Source: Vicinamibacteria bacterium (GTDB lineage Bacteria; Acidobacteriota; Vicinamibacteria; Fen-336). From it: a DNA stretch of 32,812 bases. Numbering within the stretch: the stretch's first letter is position 1; every line of letters begins with the position of its first letter. Position numbers and translations under genes: made by a program. Under the pieces are notes generated by a model, which saw only the letters and a program-made list of their open reading frames with translations, was not told the origin of the DNA and did not search any database. The stretch is from assembly GCA_035570235.1 (NCBI GenBank), contig DATMML010000127.1, positions 1 to 32,812 on the forward strand, in the 5' to 3' direction. Positions 1-10,211 of this stretch are shown here, in pieces.

Positions 1-1183
1 CGAAGCGCTGCGGATGAGAGGCCAGGAACTGCCGCCCCTCCCCCTGGACGAGGCGGAAGCGTGGGTCCTCCACCCAGGCCCGGAAGTAGTCATGGTAGGT
101 GCGGGTGAGGATCCCCACCGTGGCCCCGTTGACCTCCACCCCCGTGACCTCTGCGGCCCCGAAATAGAGGGCGTTCAGGACGTCGAAGCCACCCCCCACC
201 CCGATGATCAGGACCCGCGGCGGCCCCGCCGATTGCACCTGATAGGCGGCCGCGTAGATGGTCTGCTCGATGCCTCTCAGGGAGCCCGGCTGGCCGTCGT
301 AGTCGACCGCGTAGGTGAAGGCATTGTTGTTCTGGGTCAGGAGGCGGCGGAAGCGAGAGAGGAAGGCGCGGTCATCGCCGATCAGGCTGGGAAGGGCGAA
401 TCTCTCGGGATCCGGCGGCTGGATCCGCGTGACCTCGATCCGGGAGAGGGGATCCCAGGCCACATGCTCGATTTGCGAGCCCGAACCGGGGGCGGTGGCT
501 TGGGCGAGGATGGAGCCGGCCGGGTAGACCATGTGGAACACCCGGCTGGGGTCGGCGGCCGCCCACGCGATGAAGGCGCCCGCGAGAAGGGCGAGAGTCC
601 ACTCAAGGCGGCCCCGAGGAGCGAAGGCCAGAGCTGCGCCCAGCATGATGACGCAGGCCAGGATTAAGCTCCTCTCGACGCCCAGGTCGCGGATGGCGGG
701 GAGCACGGCAAAGGCTCCCAGGGCCGACCCCGAGAGATCGGCAAAGTAGATCTGGCGGGTGGGGAGATCGGGCCGGGCGAGGAGCAGGCCGAGCACGAGT
801 CCGCACCCCGAGAAAGGGAGGGCAAATAGCAGCGCCCAGGGCATAAGGGCAAAGTAGCTCCGGACGAACTCGGGGCGGGAGGCCGCCCAGTCTTGGGCAG
901 GGGCTCCACAAAACAGCGCGCAGGAGCCGAGCAGGGTCACTGCGAAGATCATCGCGGAAAGCACGACGACCCTACCCTGGTTCTCGAAGATGGGCTCGCG
1001 CCACCTCGAGAGCACCACTCCTGAGATGGCAAAGCCCAGCATGGTGAGGGAGATGACGAGGAAGGCGAAGTTGTTGACGAGCTTCGCCATGACTAGGCGG
1101 TGCACCAGGACCTGAGTGAAGAGGGCTACGAAGGCCGTCGAGAAGGCGAGGGCCAGCGCGCGGAGGTGGAAACCAGGCTTCAT
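1..1183 (-). CDS. Spermidine-synthase-like polytopic membrane protein, 3' end cut off by the window edge
   Basis: The frame is open from ATG at 1183 to the left edge (394 codons) with no stop, so the protein continues outside. Residues 1 to about 215 hold several hydrophobic segments; a soluble part follows with a Rossmann nucleotide-binding loop GVGGGFD near residues 328-334 and an acidic strand end VTGVEVNG, as in spermidine synthase/methyltransferase folds. It aligns almost without gaps to the full-length protein at 11114-13570, about half the residues identical by eye, and shares segments such as AFLVISLTMLGFA. The missing part should hold the rest of the synthase-like domain and a C-terminal membrane block. 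The family is known as membrane-fused spermidine synthase-like proteins; the substrate is unknown. It is divergent from kdsB with 84 bp between the starts. Confidence 0.85.
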   Translation of the reverse strand, partial: MKPGFHLRALALAFSTAFVALFTQVLVHRLVMAKLVNNFAFLVISLTMLGFAISGVVLSRWREPIFENQGRVVVLSAMIFAVTLLGSCALFCGAPAQDWAASRPEFVRSYFALMPWALLFALPFSGCGLVLGLLLARPDLPTRQIYFADLSGSALGAFAVLPAIRDLGVERSLILACVIMLGAALAFAPRGRLEWTLALLAGAFIAWAAADPSRVFHMVYPAGSILAQATAPGSGSQIEHVAWDPLSRIEVTRIQPPDPERFALPSLIGDDRAFLSRFRRLLTQNNNAFTYAVDYDGQPGSLRGIEQTIYAAAYQVQSAGPPRVLIIGVGGGFDVLNALYFGAAEVTGVEVNGATVGILTRTYHDYFRAWVEDPRFRLVQGEGRQFLASHPQRF

Positions 1184-1193
1184 CAGGCGGGCA

Positions 1194-1202
1194 AATCTAC
1201 CA
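1194..1202 (-). promoter_or_regulatory. Possible extended -10 element for the left-edge membrane protein
   Basis: Reading on the minus strand there is TGG followed by TAGATT (extended -10 form TGN-TANNNT) ending 10 nt before the ATG at 1183. No good -35 hexamer is visible at the right distance. If used, transcription would start about 3-4 nt before the ATG, giving a nearly leaderless mRNA. It lies beside the kdsB promoter, so the divergent promoters would compete. Weak call. Confidence 0.25.
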
Positions 1203-1211
1203 TCGGCAAGA

Positions 1212-1240
1212 TTGACTTGCACCGCACCCGCGTTTACTAT
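1212..1240 (+). promoter_or_regulatory. Sigma70-type promoter of the kdsB operon
   Basis: TTGACT (1212-1217), a 17-bp spacer and TACTAT (1235-1240) make a near-consensus housekeeping promoter. Transcription should start near 1247, about 21 nt before the TTG start at 1268. Its position downstream of any ATG in the longer open frame excludes those upstream starts for this transcript. Confidence 0.75.
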
Positions 1241-1267
1241 TCCTCGTACACGAGGGCCCCAAGCGAA

Positions 1268-3681
<2,414 letters not shown>

Positions 3682-3725
3682 TGGGAGGTCGGTCGGCCCC
3701 CGGCACCGAGGGTCTCTGGCGCACG

Positions 3726-4514
3726 ATGGCTCGGGGGCGGAGCCTCTTCTTGATCGCGGGGCCCTGCGTGATCGAGAACCCTCGCCACCCCGGACAGGTG
3801 GCGGCCCGCCTCCGCGACATCACGGGCGAGCTGGGCGTCCCCCTCATCTTCAAGGCCAGCTACGACAAAGCCAACCGCTCCAGCCTGCGCTCCTACCGGG
3901 GGCCGGGGATGGAGCGCGGGCTGGAGATCCTGGCCGGGGTGCGCGCGCGCTACGGGGTCCCCATCCTCACCGACGTCCACGAGCTGGCCCAGGTAGAGCG
4001 CGTGGCGGAAGTGGCGGACGTGCTGCAGATTCCCGCCTTCCTTTGCCGCCAGACCGACCTCGTCCTGGGGGCATCCCGCACGGGGAAGATCGTGAACATC
4101 AAGAAGGGGCAGTTCATGGCCCCTTGGGACATGAAGGGCGTGCTGGACAAGGCGGCCTCGACCGGCAACCGCCGGATCATGGTCACCGAGCGTGGCTTCA
4201 GCTTCGGCTACAACAATCTGGTCGTGGACATGCGCTCCTTCCCCACCCTGCGTTCGTTCGGTTACCCGGTTATCTTCGACGTGACCCACAGCGTGCAGCG
4301 GCCGGGGGGGTTGGGCGATCGCTCCGGGGGCGAGGCGCACTTCATCGACACCCTGGGCCCGGCGGGGGCGGCCGCCGGCGTCGACGGTCTGTTCATGGAG
4401 GTGCACGAGAACCCGGCCCGGGCCCTCTCCGACGGCCCCAACTCGTACCCGCTGGGGAGGCTGAAGCGCCTTCTGGTTCGCCTCCTCAAGGTGCAGGCCG
4501 CCGCCCACGGATAG
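3726..4514 (+). CDS. kdsA: 3-deoxy-8-phosphooctulonate synthase (Kdo-8-P synthase), predicted metal-dependent type
   Basis: Condenses phosphoenolpyruvate with arabinose-5-phosphate to Kdo-8-phosphate. The 262-aa protein shows IAGPCVIE (10-17), FKASYDKANRSS (42-53), RGPGMERGL, ILTDVHE and FDVTHSVQ. Cys14, His188, Glu225 and Asp236 sit at the positions of the four metal ligands of the Aquifex aeolicus enzyme (Cys11, His185, Glu222, Asp233) with a constant offset of three; E. coli KdsA has Asn in place of this Cys and needs no metal. I chose ATG 3726 because it places the conserved AGPC motif as in short family members. A GTG at 3681, overlapping the pyrG stop (TAGTG), would add 15 residues and cannot be excluded. 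Confidence 0.96.
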   Translation: MARGRSLFLIAGPCVIENPRHPGQVAARLRDITGELGVPLIFKASYDKANRSSLRSYRGPGMERGLEILAGVRARYGVPILTDVHELAQVERVAEVADVLQIPAFLCRQTDLVLGASRTGKIVNIKKGQFMAPWDMKGVLDKAASTGNRRIMVTERGFSFGYNNLVVDMRSFPTLRSFGYPVIFDVTHSVQRPGGLGDRSGGEAHFIDTLGPAGAAAGVDGLFMEVHENPARALSDGPNSYPLGRLKRLLVRLLKVQAAAHG

Positions 4515-4557
4515 CTCGCCGCCGTCCAGGGGCGCGGCATCCCCTGCCCCCCGCGGG

Positions 4558-6078
4558 GTGGGGCCCCGGCCCGTTCTCCTGGCCTGGCTTCTGCTCGCCG
4601 GTCTAACCGGCCTCCCCTACCTTCGGGCCGCGCTCGACCCTCCCCCCGGCACCACTTTCGTCGGCTTCTTCTTCTACGCCGACGACCAGTACAACTACCT
4701 CTCTTTCGTCCAGCAAGCGGAGGACGGCGCCTTCCGGTTCCGGAACAAGCTGGTGGAGGAACCCCACCCCCCCGCCCTCCTCAACCTCGAATGGTGGCTG
4801 GTGGGCCGGCTCTCCGCCGCCCTGGGGCACCATCCCCTCGTGGCCTATCGCCTCCTGGGGCTGGCCGCGGCCCTGGCCCTGCTGGCTGGCCTCGATGCCT
4901 GGCTCCGCGCGATGGGGCTTCCCGACCCTCATCGGCTGCCCGCGCTTCTCCTCGTGACAATGGGGGGCGGCCTGGGGGGGATTCTCTTCACCTTCGGGGA
5001 CCAGGGGCGTTGGTACCTGGACCTCTTCACGGGCCTTTTCCCGTTCATCGGGCTTCTCGTCAACGCCCACTTCGTGACCGGAACCGCGCTCCTCTTGTGG
5101 ACGCTCTGGGCCTACTTAAGAGCGCGAACCCCCCTCGGCCAGGTTGGGGCGAGCGCGCTGGGGACGGTCCTGGGCCTGGTCCGCCCCTACGACCTCGTGC
5201 TCCTGGTCGCCATCCGCTCCCTGGGCGTGCTCGTCACGGAGCCGATCCGCCTCTCCTGGCGGCGCCTCCTCCCCCTCGCCGGCCTCGCCCCCGTCGTTCT
5301 CTACAACTACTGGCTCTTTTACCGAACTCCGGCCTTCGCCTTTTACCGCACCGCGTTCTATGAGTTCCCGGGCCTCGGTGACTTCGCCCTCGCTCTGGGC
5401 CCGGCCGCCCTCCTCGCCGCTCTGGCCATCCCGGGCGGGAGGGGAGCGCCGGACGCTCGTGGCCCGCGCGCCCACCTCTGGGCCTGGGCCTTGCTCGCGG
5501 CCGCCATCATCCTTGCGCGGCCGGTGCATTTTTCCCTCCAGTTCCTGGTGGGAGTGGGAGTACCCCTGCTCGCGCTGGGGGCGGTGGGTCTCGCGCGGTT
5601 TGGACCGGGAGTGATGCTCGTGGCCGTGCTCCCTCTGGCGGGCACGGCCCTGGCCGCCCTCCGCCTTGTTTCGGGCCCCACCGGCCCCTGGTTCGTGCCC
5701 TCGGAGCGACTGGCGGTAGCGCAGGCCCTGCGCGGGAGTTGCCGACCGGGTGACGTGCTGCTCTCTCCGCCGGACATCGGCCAGTACGCGGCCGGCCTCA
5801 CCGCCTGCCGGGCCTACGTGTCCCACCCCATCGGGCCGGACTACGCCCGCCGGACGGAGGAGGTGCGCGCATTCTTTGGGACCTGGGACCCCACTCTCCG
5901 CGCCGCCTTCCTCGACCGCCATTGCATCACCCATCTCACCCTGCCCGGGGACGCGGGCCCCGTCCCCGGCGCCTGGCTGGGCGAGGCGACCGCGTTCCGC
6001 GCGCTGGCGCGCGTGGGTCAGCCGACCGTGATCAGCGTCTATGCGCGGGAGGGCGGAGGAGGATGCTGGCCGCCATGA
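4558..6078 (+). CDS. Polytopic membrane protein, probable GT-C-fold glycosyltransferase
   Basis: Not assignable to a named family. The 506-aa protein starts with GTG and has about ten hydrophobic segments up to residue ~385, then a soluble C-terminal part of about 120 residues. An acidic pair (Asp42, Asp43 in YADDQYNY) lies just after the first membrane segment, where GT-C glycosyltransferases (ArnT/PMT type) keep catalytic acidic residues, and HPPALLNLEWWLVGRL follows in the same loop. It sits 43 bp after kdsA and before kdsD, inside the Kdo operon, which suggests a role in LPS or another envelope glycan, perhaps using a lipid-linked sugar. This is inference from topology and context. Confidence 0.6.
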   Translation: MGPRPVLLAWLLLAGLTGLPYLRAALDPPPGTTFVGFFFYADDQYNYLSFVQQAEDGAFRFRNKLVEEPHPPALLNLEWWLVGRLSAALGHHPLVAYRLLGLAAALALLAGLDAWLRAMGLPDPHRLPALLLVTMGGGLGGILFTFGDQGRWYLDLFTGLFPFIGLLVNAHFVTGTALLLWTLWAYLRARTPLGQVGASALGTVLGLVRPYDLVLLVAIRSLGVLVTEPIRLSWRRLLPLAGLAPVVLYNYWLFYRTPAFAFYRTAFYEFPGLGDFALALGPAALLAALAIPGGRGAPDARGPRAHLWAWALLAAAIILARPVHFSLQFLVGVGVPLLALGAVGLARFGPGVMLVAVLPLAGTALAALRLVSGPTGPWFVPSERLAVAQALRGSCRPGDVLLSPPDIGQYAAGLTACRAYVSHPIGPDYARRTEEVRAFFGTWDPTLRAAFLDRHCITHLTLPGDAGPVPGAWLGEATAFRALARVGQPTVISVYAREGGGGCWPP

Positions 6079-6171
6079 GGAAGACCGCCCCCACTCTCCC
6101 CCCTTCGACCGTGGGGGCGCAGGCCCACCGCCCGGGGCTGCCCTCCACGCGTCGCCTCTGCCCAGCGTCCC

Positions 6172-6201
6172 TTGATTTCGGGTCCGCCCTAAACCTACGA
6201 T
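6172..6201 (+). promoter_or_regulatory. Internal promoter giving a probable leaderless kdsD transcript
   Basis: TTGATT (6172-6177), an 18-bp spacer and TACGAT (6196-6201). The -10 ends only 6 nt before the ATG at 6208, so the predicted transcription start falls on or next to the A of ATG. No Shine-Dalgarno sequence is visible between the -10 and the ATG, as expected for a leaderless mRNA. It lies in the 129-bp gap that separates the two halves of the Kdo operon. Confidence 0.6.
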
Positions 6202-6207
6202 TGCCAC

Positions 6208-7167
6208 ATGTCCCGTAATATCGCCCGCCAGGTCTTGGAGATCGAGGCCCAGGCCATCCGCGATCTGCTCCCGCGCATCGACGCCGACTTCGAGCGCGCG
6301 GTGGAGACGGTGTTTGCCTGCGCGGGGCGGGTCGTCGTGACCGGGATGGGCAAGAGCGGCCTCATTGGCCAGAAGATCTCCGCCACTCTTTCCTCGACGG
6401 GGACGCCCTCTCTCTTCCTGCACCCCGCGGAGGCCATCCACGGGGACCTGGGTCGGATCGTCAAGGGGGACGTGGTTCTCGCCATTTCCTACAGCGGCGA
6501 CACGGGCGAGGTCCTGACCCTCGTACCCCAGGTCAAGCGCCTGGGCTCGCCGCTGGTGGCCCTGACCGGCAACCCACGCTCCCCCCTGGCCGGCGCGGCC
6601 GACATTCACCTCGACGTGTCGATCCGCCAGGAGGCCTGTCCCCTCGGGCTTGCTCCCACCGCCTCCACCACCGCCGCCCTCGCCATGGGCGACGCCCTCA
6701 GCATGGCCCTCCTGGAGCGGCGCGGCTTCACGGTGGAGGACTTCGCGGTGCTCCACCCCGGGGGTCGGCTGGGGAAACGGCTGCTGCGGGTGGAGGACGC
6801 GATGCACACCGGCGACGACATCCCGCGGGTGACCCCCGAGACGCTCATGAAGGATGTGCTCTTCGAGATGACCCGGAAGCGCCTGGGCCTGACCACCGTC
6901 ACGGACGGGGACGGCCGGCTCCGAGGGGTGATTTCGGACGGGGACCTCCGCCGGCAGATGGAACGGCACGGGTACACCCTCTTCGACCGCTCGGCCGGAG
7001 AGTGCATGACCCGGGACCCCGTCCTGGTGGGCCGCCGGGAGCTGGCCACGCGGGCCCTGGACTTGATGGAGACCCGCAAGATCACCGCCCTGCTCGTGGT
7101 CAACGAGGCGGGGGTCATCGAGGGAGTCCTGCACCTGCACGACCTCTGGAAGACGGAGATGATCTGA
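6208..7167 (+). CDS. kdsD: D-arabinose-5-phosphate isomerase (KdsD/KpsF/GutQ family)
   Basis: Interconverts ribulose-5-phosphate and arabinose-5-phosphate, the first step of Kdo synthesis. The 319-aa protein is the usual length. The N-terminal SIS domain (about 35-165) contains GMGKSGLIGQKISATLSSTG and SYSGDTGEV; DFAVLHPGGRLGKRL then matches the family's conserved His region. Two CBS domains follow (about 200-319), with DGDGRLRGVISDGDLRR and the terminal GVLHLHDLW. It comes after a 129-bp gap with its own promoter and lacks a visible ribosome-binding site. It could in principle be a capsule-type KpsF, but kdsC directly downstream supports the Kdo role. Confidence 0.95.
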   Translation: MSRNIARQVLEIEAQAIRDLLPRIDADFERAVETVFACAGRVVVTGMGKSGLIGQKISATLSSTGTPSLFLHPAEAIHGDLGRIVKGDVVLAISYSGDTGEVLTLVPQVKRLGSPLVALTGNPRSPLAGAADIHLDVSIRQEACPLGLAPTASTTAALAMGDALSMALLERRGFTVEDFAVLHPGGRLGKRLLRVEDAMHTGDDIPRVTPETLMKDVLFEMTRKRLGLTTVTDGDGRLRGVISDGDLRRQMERHGYTLFDRSAGECMTRDPVLVGRRELATRALDLMETRKITALLVVNEAGVIEGVLHLHDLWKTEMI

Positions 7168-7180
7168 GTGGGGCCGGTCA

Positions 7181-7726
7181 ATGGTCAGTAACGATGAGGC
7201 CCTGGCCCAGCGCTGCCGCGCCCTGAAGCTCATCCTGACCGACGTGGACGGAGTGATGACGGACGGGACGGTGCTCCTGCTTCCCGACGGTCAGGAGGCC
7301 AAGTCCTTCCACATCCGCGACGGGCTCGCCATCGTGATGGCCCGACGGGCGGGGCTTCTGACCGGGCTCCTCTCCGGGCGCGTCTCCGAGGCGGTGGCCC
7401 GGCGCGCGGCCGAGCTGGAGATGGCCGTGGTCCGGCAGGGCATTTCGAACAAGGGCGCCGCCCTCCGCGAGATCCTGGCCGAGCAGGGCCTGACCGCCCA
7501 AGAGGTGGCCTACATCGGCGACGACCTCAACGACCTGCCGGTCATGAACGCGGTGGCCCTGTCCGCCGCCCCCGCCGACGCCCCCTTCGAGGTGCGGGCC
7601 CAGGCCTTCATGATCATGGAGGCGAGGGGCGGCGGGGGCTGCCTGCGCGAGTTCGTGGAAGCGATCCTGCGCGCCCGGGGAGACTGGGAGCGCGCCGCGG
7701 CCGCGGTCGGCGTGCTCGCGCCTTGA
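7181..7726 (+). CDS. kdsC: 3-deoxy-8-phosphooctulonate phosphatase (KdsC)
   Basis: Removes phosphate from Kdo-8-phosphate to give free Kdo for KdsB. The 181-aa HAD-superfamily phosphatase has motif I LTDVDGVMTDG (nucleophile and acid/base Asp), HIRDGLAI, motif II LLSGR, then SNKGAALREIL and motif III IGDDLNDLPVM with the metal-binding Asp pair. These are diagnostic for the KdsC group, which lacks a large cap domain and works as a tetramer. The 13-bp gap after kdsD has only a poor G-rich ribosome-binding site. The C-terminus has an Ala-rich tail, and the stop overlaps the TTG start of the next gene (TTGA). Confidence 0.95.
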   Translation: MVSNDEALAQRCRALKLILTDVDGVMTDGTVLLLPDGQEAKSFHIRDGLAIVMARRAGLLTGLLSGRVSEAVARRAAELEMAVVRQGISNKGAALREILAEQGLTAQEVAYIGDDLNDLPVMNAVALSAAPADAPFEVRAQAFMIMEARGGGGCLREFVEAILRARGDWERAAAAVGVLAP

Positions 7727-8907
7727 CGGACACCGCCCTCCTCGCGGTCCTGCTGGCCGGGATCGCGGGCGTGCTGGCGGGACGGGCTTGGGCCGCCGGT
7801 CGGCGGCGGGGCAACTCCCGGGGCCGGCCCGGCCTCCTCTCCTCCCCCCACTACACCCAGGGGTTGCACTACCTGGCCGCCGGTCAGCTCGAGCTCGCCA
7901 TCAGCGAGCTGACCAAGGTGACCCGGGAGGACAAGGACGCGGTGGAGGTCCTGCAGGTGCTGGGCCATCTCCTCCGGGAGGCGGGACAGGTGGAGCGCGC
8001 CATCCACCTGGACCAGGACCTGCTCGCGCGGGGCGACCTGACCCGCGCGGAGCGGGCCCGCGCCCTGGCCAGCCTGGGCACCGACTTCCGCAAGGCGGGG
8101 TTTCTCGACCGGGCCACCCACACCTTCGGAGAGGCCCTCGCGGTGGACGCCAAGAACATCCACGCCCTCACCGGCCAGCAGAAGCTGCACGAGGAGCAGC
8201 GCCAGTGGCGCGAGGCTTACGAGGTCCAGACCCGGCTGGCCCGGTTGCGGAAGACGAACGACAGCCTCGTGCTGGGCTTCCTCCAGGCGGAAATGGGCCG
8301 GGAGGCGGCCGCCGCCGGCCACCCCGGGGAGGCCGAGAAGTCCTTCCAGACCGCCCTCTCCCTCGACCGCCGCGTCTTCCCCGCCTACCTCGGGCTCGCC
8401 GACCTCTGCGCGGCCAGCAACCCCCGCAAGGCGGCGGCCATCCTGGAGGACGCCATCCAGGCGGTGCCCGAGCGGGCCTACCTCACCTTTGACCGCCTCT
8501 CCCACGCCTACGCGGCCGCGGGTGAGCCCTCGGGTTTCACGACCCTCTGTGAGCGCATCATTGGTCAGGACCCCCAGGAGTGGCGGGGCCGCCTGGCCCT
8601 GGCCCGTCACCTGCGCGCCCAGGGGAAGACGGAGGAGGCCCTCGGCCTCCTCCTCCGCGCGGTCGAAGCCAACCCCCAGGTGCTGATCGTGCACCTGGAG
8701 GCCTGGCGGACGCTGCGCGCCCGCGGCTTGACCGAGGAGGCAGTCCGCTACGTCTCGGTGGCGGAGGAGTCCGTCTTCTACGCCGATCCCCACATCTGCA
8801 CTGCCTGCCGCTACCGGGCGGACGACATGTTCTGGCGGTGCCCGCACTGCCACGAGTGGAACACCTTCGTGGAGGAGCGGCTGGGGCTGGCGGCGGGGAC
8901 GCGCTAG
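7723..8907 (+). CDS. lapB: LapB/YciM-like TPR protein with C-terminal rubredoxin-type metal site
   Basis: The 394-aa protein has one N-terminal membrane anchor (about 4-25), then TPR-type helical repeats (about 45-345), and ends with a four-cysteine site Cys359-X2-Cys362 and Cys373-X2-Cys376 in a rubredoxin-like module. Order, length (E. coli LapB 389 aa) and metal site match LapB, an inner-membrane adaptor that controls LPS amount by directing LpxC to the FtsH protease and connecting LPS synthesis and transport. The gene starts with TTG overlapping the kdsC stop, so it is the coupled last gene of the Kdo operon. Its TAG stop overlaps the stop of convergent coaE. Family assignment is strong; the LpxC role here is inferred. 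Confidence 0.88.
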   Translation: MTDTALLAVLLAGIAGVLAGRAWAAGRRRGNSRGRPGLLSSPHYTQGLHYLAAGQLELAISELTKVTREDKDAVEVLQVLGHLLREAGQVERAIHLDQDLLARGDLTRAERARALASLGTDFRKAGFLDRATHTFGEALAVDAKNIHALTGQQKLHEEQRQWREAYEVQTRLARLRKTNDSLVLGFLQAEMGREAAAAGHPGEAEKSFQTALSLDRRVFPAYLGLADLCAASNPRKAAAILEDAIQAVPERAYLTFDRLSHAYAAAGEPSGFTTLCERIIGQDPQEWRGRLALARHLRAQGKTEEALGLLLRAVEANPQVLIVHLEAWRTLRARGLTEEAVRYVSVAEESVFYADPHICTACRYRADDMFWRCPHCHEWNTFVEERLGLAAGTR

Positions 8908-10193
8908 CCCGGCGCCTCGGGGGCGGGGTGCTCGCGCCCCTGGAGGCCGGCCATGCCGTCCACGGCCTCGAGCAGGGGCGGGGGTACCGTCTCCCCGGAC
9001 ACCCCCGCAGCCAGGCCCACCAAGGCCCCCCCCAGATCCGCCCCTTCCCCCTGGCCGCCCAGGGCGGCGCGGGCGGCGCGCGGGTCCCGGGGATGCTCCC
9101 GGGCGGCGTCGAAGACCGCGTCGAGCGACGCGGACGGAGGGCCGCCACCCCACCGATCGGCCAGGGTGCGCCAGGAGGCTCGTCGGTTCCGAAGATCGTC
9201 GGGTAGACCGCCCGCGACCGCGGCCTCCTGGAGGGCCAGCGCGAACACGATGGCGGTGGCCAAGGAGTCCGGTTCCGAGTGGGTGAGGCGGGCAAGGGAC
9301 GCGCTCGCCGCGGCCAGGAAGGGCGGGTCGGGGCCCCCGCGCGCGAGGGCCCACAGCACGACCGGCAGGGCCAGGGTGGCGGGACCGGGCGCGGGGTCGG
9401 GATGGCCGGCGGGGCAGCGATACCAAGCGTCCGGGCAGGGGGGCAGCAACCGTCGACCGATCCGTTCCATCTCGAGCCCGCCCGCGGAGGCGATCTCGGT
9501 CAGGAGGGTCAGGGGGTCGAGCCCGCGCGGGCCCGCGCTCGGCCCGTAAAGGAGGCCGCCCAGCCACCGCTCGCGGGGAACCTCCACGCGGAGGGGGCCA
9601 GCCGCGGCCAGGGCGCGGAGGTCGCGCAAGAGCGCGTCCGCGGCCCGGTTGGTGTCCGCCATCCTTCCTGACGTGTCCACCTCAAAATGGGCGAAGCGCC
9701 GCTTCTCCTCGATCGGCATCTGGGCGGCCAGGCGCGCCCGGGCTGAGGCTTCGTCCAGTCCGTCGCGCTCCCGGAGTCGACGGCGCTGCTCGGCCGGCGG
9801 GCAGTGCACCACCACCAGACGATCGAAGCGCAGGTGCACCCCCGCTTCCACGAGCAGGGCGCCATCGGTCACGAGCACGGGCCCGCGGGCGGCGGCGGCC
9901 CAGCGCGCCTCCTCCTGCCGGACCCGGGGGTGGACGATCGCGTTCAGGCGGGTGCGCACGCCGGCGTCCGCGAAGGCGATCATCCCCAGAGCCCTGCGGT
10001 CTATCCGCCCCTCGGAGTCCAGAACCGGCGGCCCGAAGGCGGCGCGGAGCTCGTCGTAGGCGGCCCCACCCGGGGCCATGACCGCGCGCGACACCTGGTC
10101 CAGGTCCAAGGTGTCGAGGCCGCCTTCCGCCAGCCGCTTCAGTACATGCGACTTCCCACAAGCTATGCCCCCGGTGAGGCCCACGCGAAGCAT
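8904..10193 (-). CDS. coaE: Dephospho-CoA kinase fused to an ADP-ribosylglycohydrolase-like domain
   Basis: Residues 1-195 are a CoaE kinase, the last step of CoA synthesis: P-loop GGIACGKS (8-15), DLDQVSRAVM with PGG, HPRVRQE, and an R-rich segment before the AQMP lid. Family members end near residue 200. Here about 230 more residues follow. These resemble the ADP-ribosylglycohydrolase fold: WLGGLLYGPSAG (210-221), PVVLWALARGG, LARLTHSEPDS (300-310), and GEGADLGGALVGLAAGVSG with VPPPLLEAV near the end. The metal-binding TDDT and DADT motifs of active ARH enzymes are missing, so this half is probably not a hydrolase. I chose ATG 10193 over GTG 10205 because MLRVGLTGG is the usual beginning. 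It follows folD by 18 bp. Confidence 0.9.
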   Translation of the reverse strand: MLRVGLTGGIACGKSHVLKRLAEGGLDTLDLDQVSRAVMAPGGAAYDELRAAFGPPVLDSEGRIDRRALGMIAFADAGVRTRLNAIVHPRVRQEEARWAAAARGPVLVTDGALLVEAGVHLRFDRLVVVHCPPAEQRRRLRERDGLDEASARARLAAQMPIEEKRRFAHFEVDTSGRMADTNRAADALLRDLRALAAAGPLRVEVPRERWLGGLLYGPSAGPRGLDPLTLLTEIASAGGLEMERIGRRLLPPCPDAWYRCPAGHPDPAPGPATLALPVVLWALARGGPDPPFLAAASASLARLTHSEPDSLATAIVFALALQEAAVAGGLPDDLRNRRASWRTLADRWGGGPPSASLDAVFDAAREHPRDPRAARAALGGQGEGADLGGALVGLAAGVSGETVPPPLLEAVDGMAGLQGREHPAPEAPG

Positions 10194-10211
10194 GGTCAGG
10201 AACACCCCCGC

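Noticed and set aside
1100-1267. Longer N-terminus for KdsB starting at ATG 1100
   Set aside because: The extra residues are not KdsB-like, overlap the divergent gene, and begin upstream of the kdsB promoter at 1212-1240.
5116-7233. Open frame of 705 codons on the minus strand
   Set aside because: Antisense to the GT-C-like gene, the kdsD promoter and kdsD; Arg/Gly/Glu-rich composition typical of a shadow frame.
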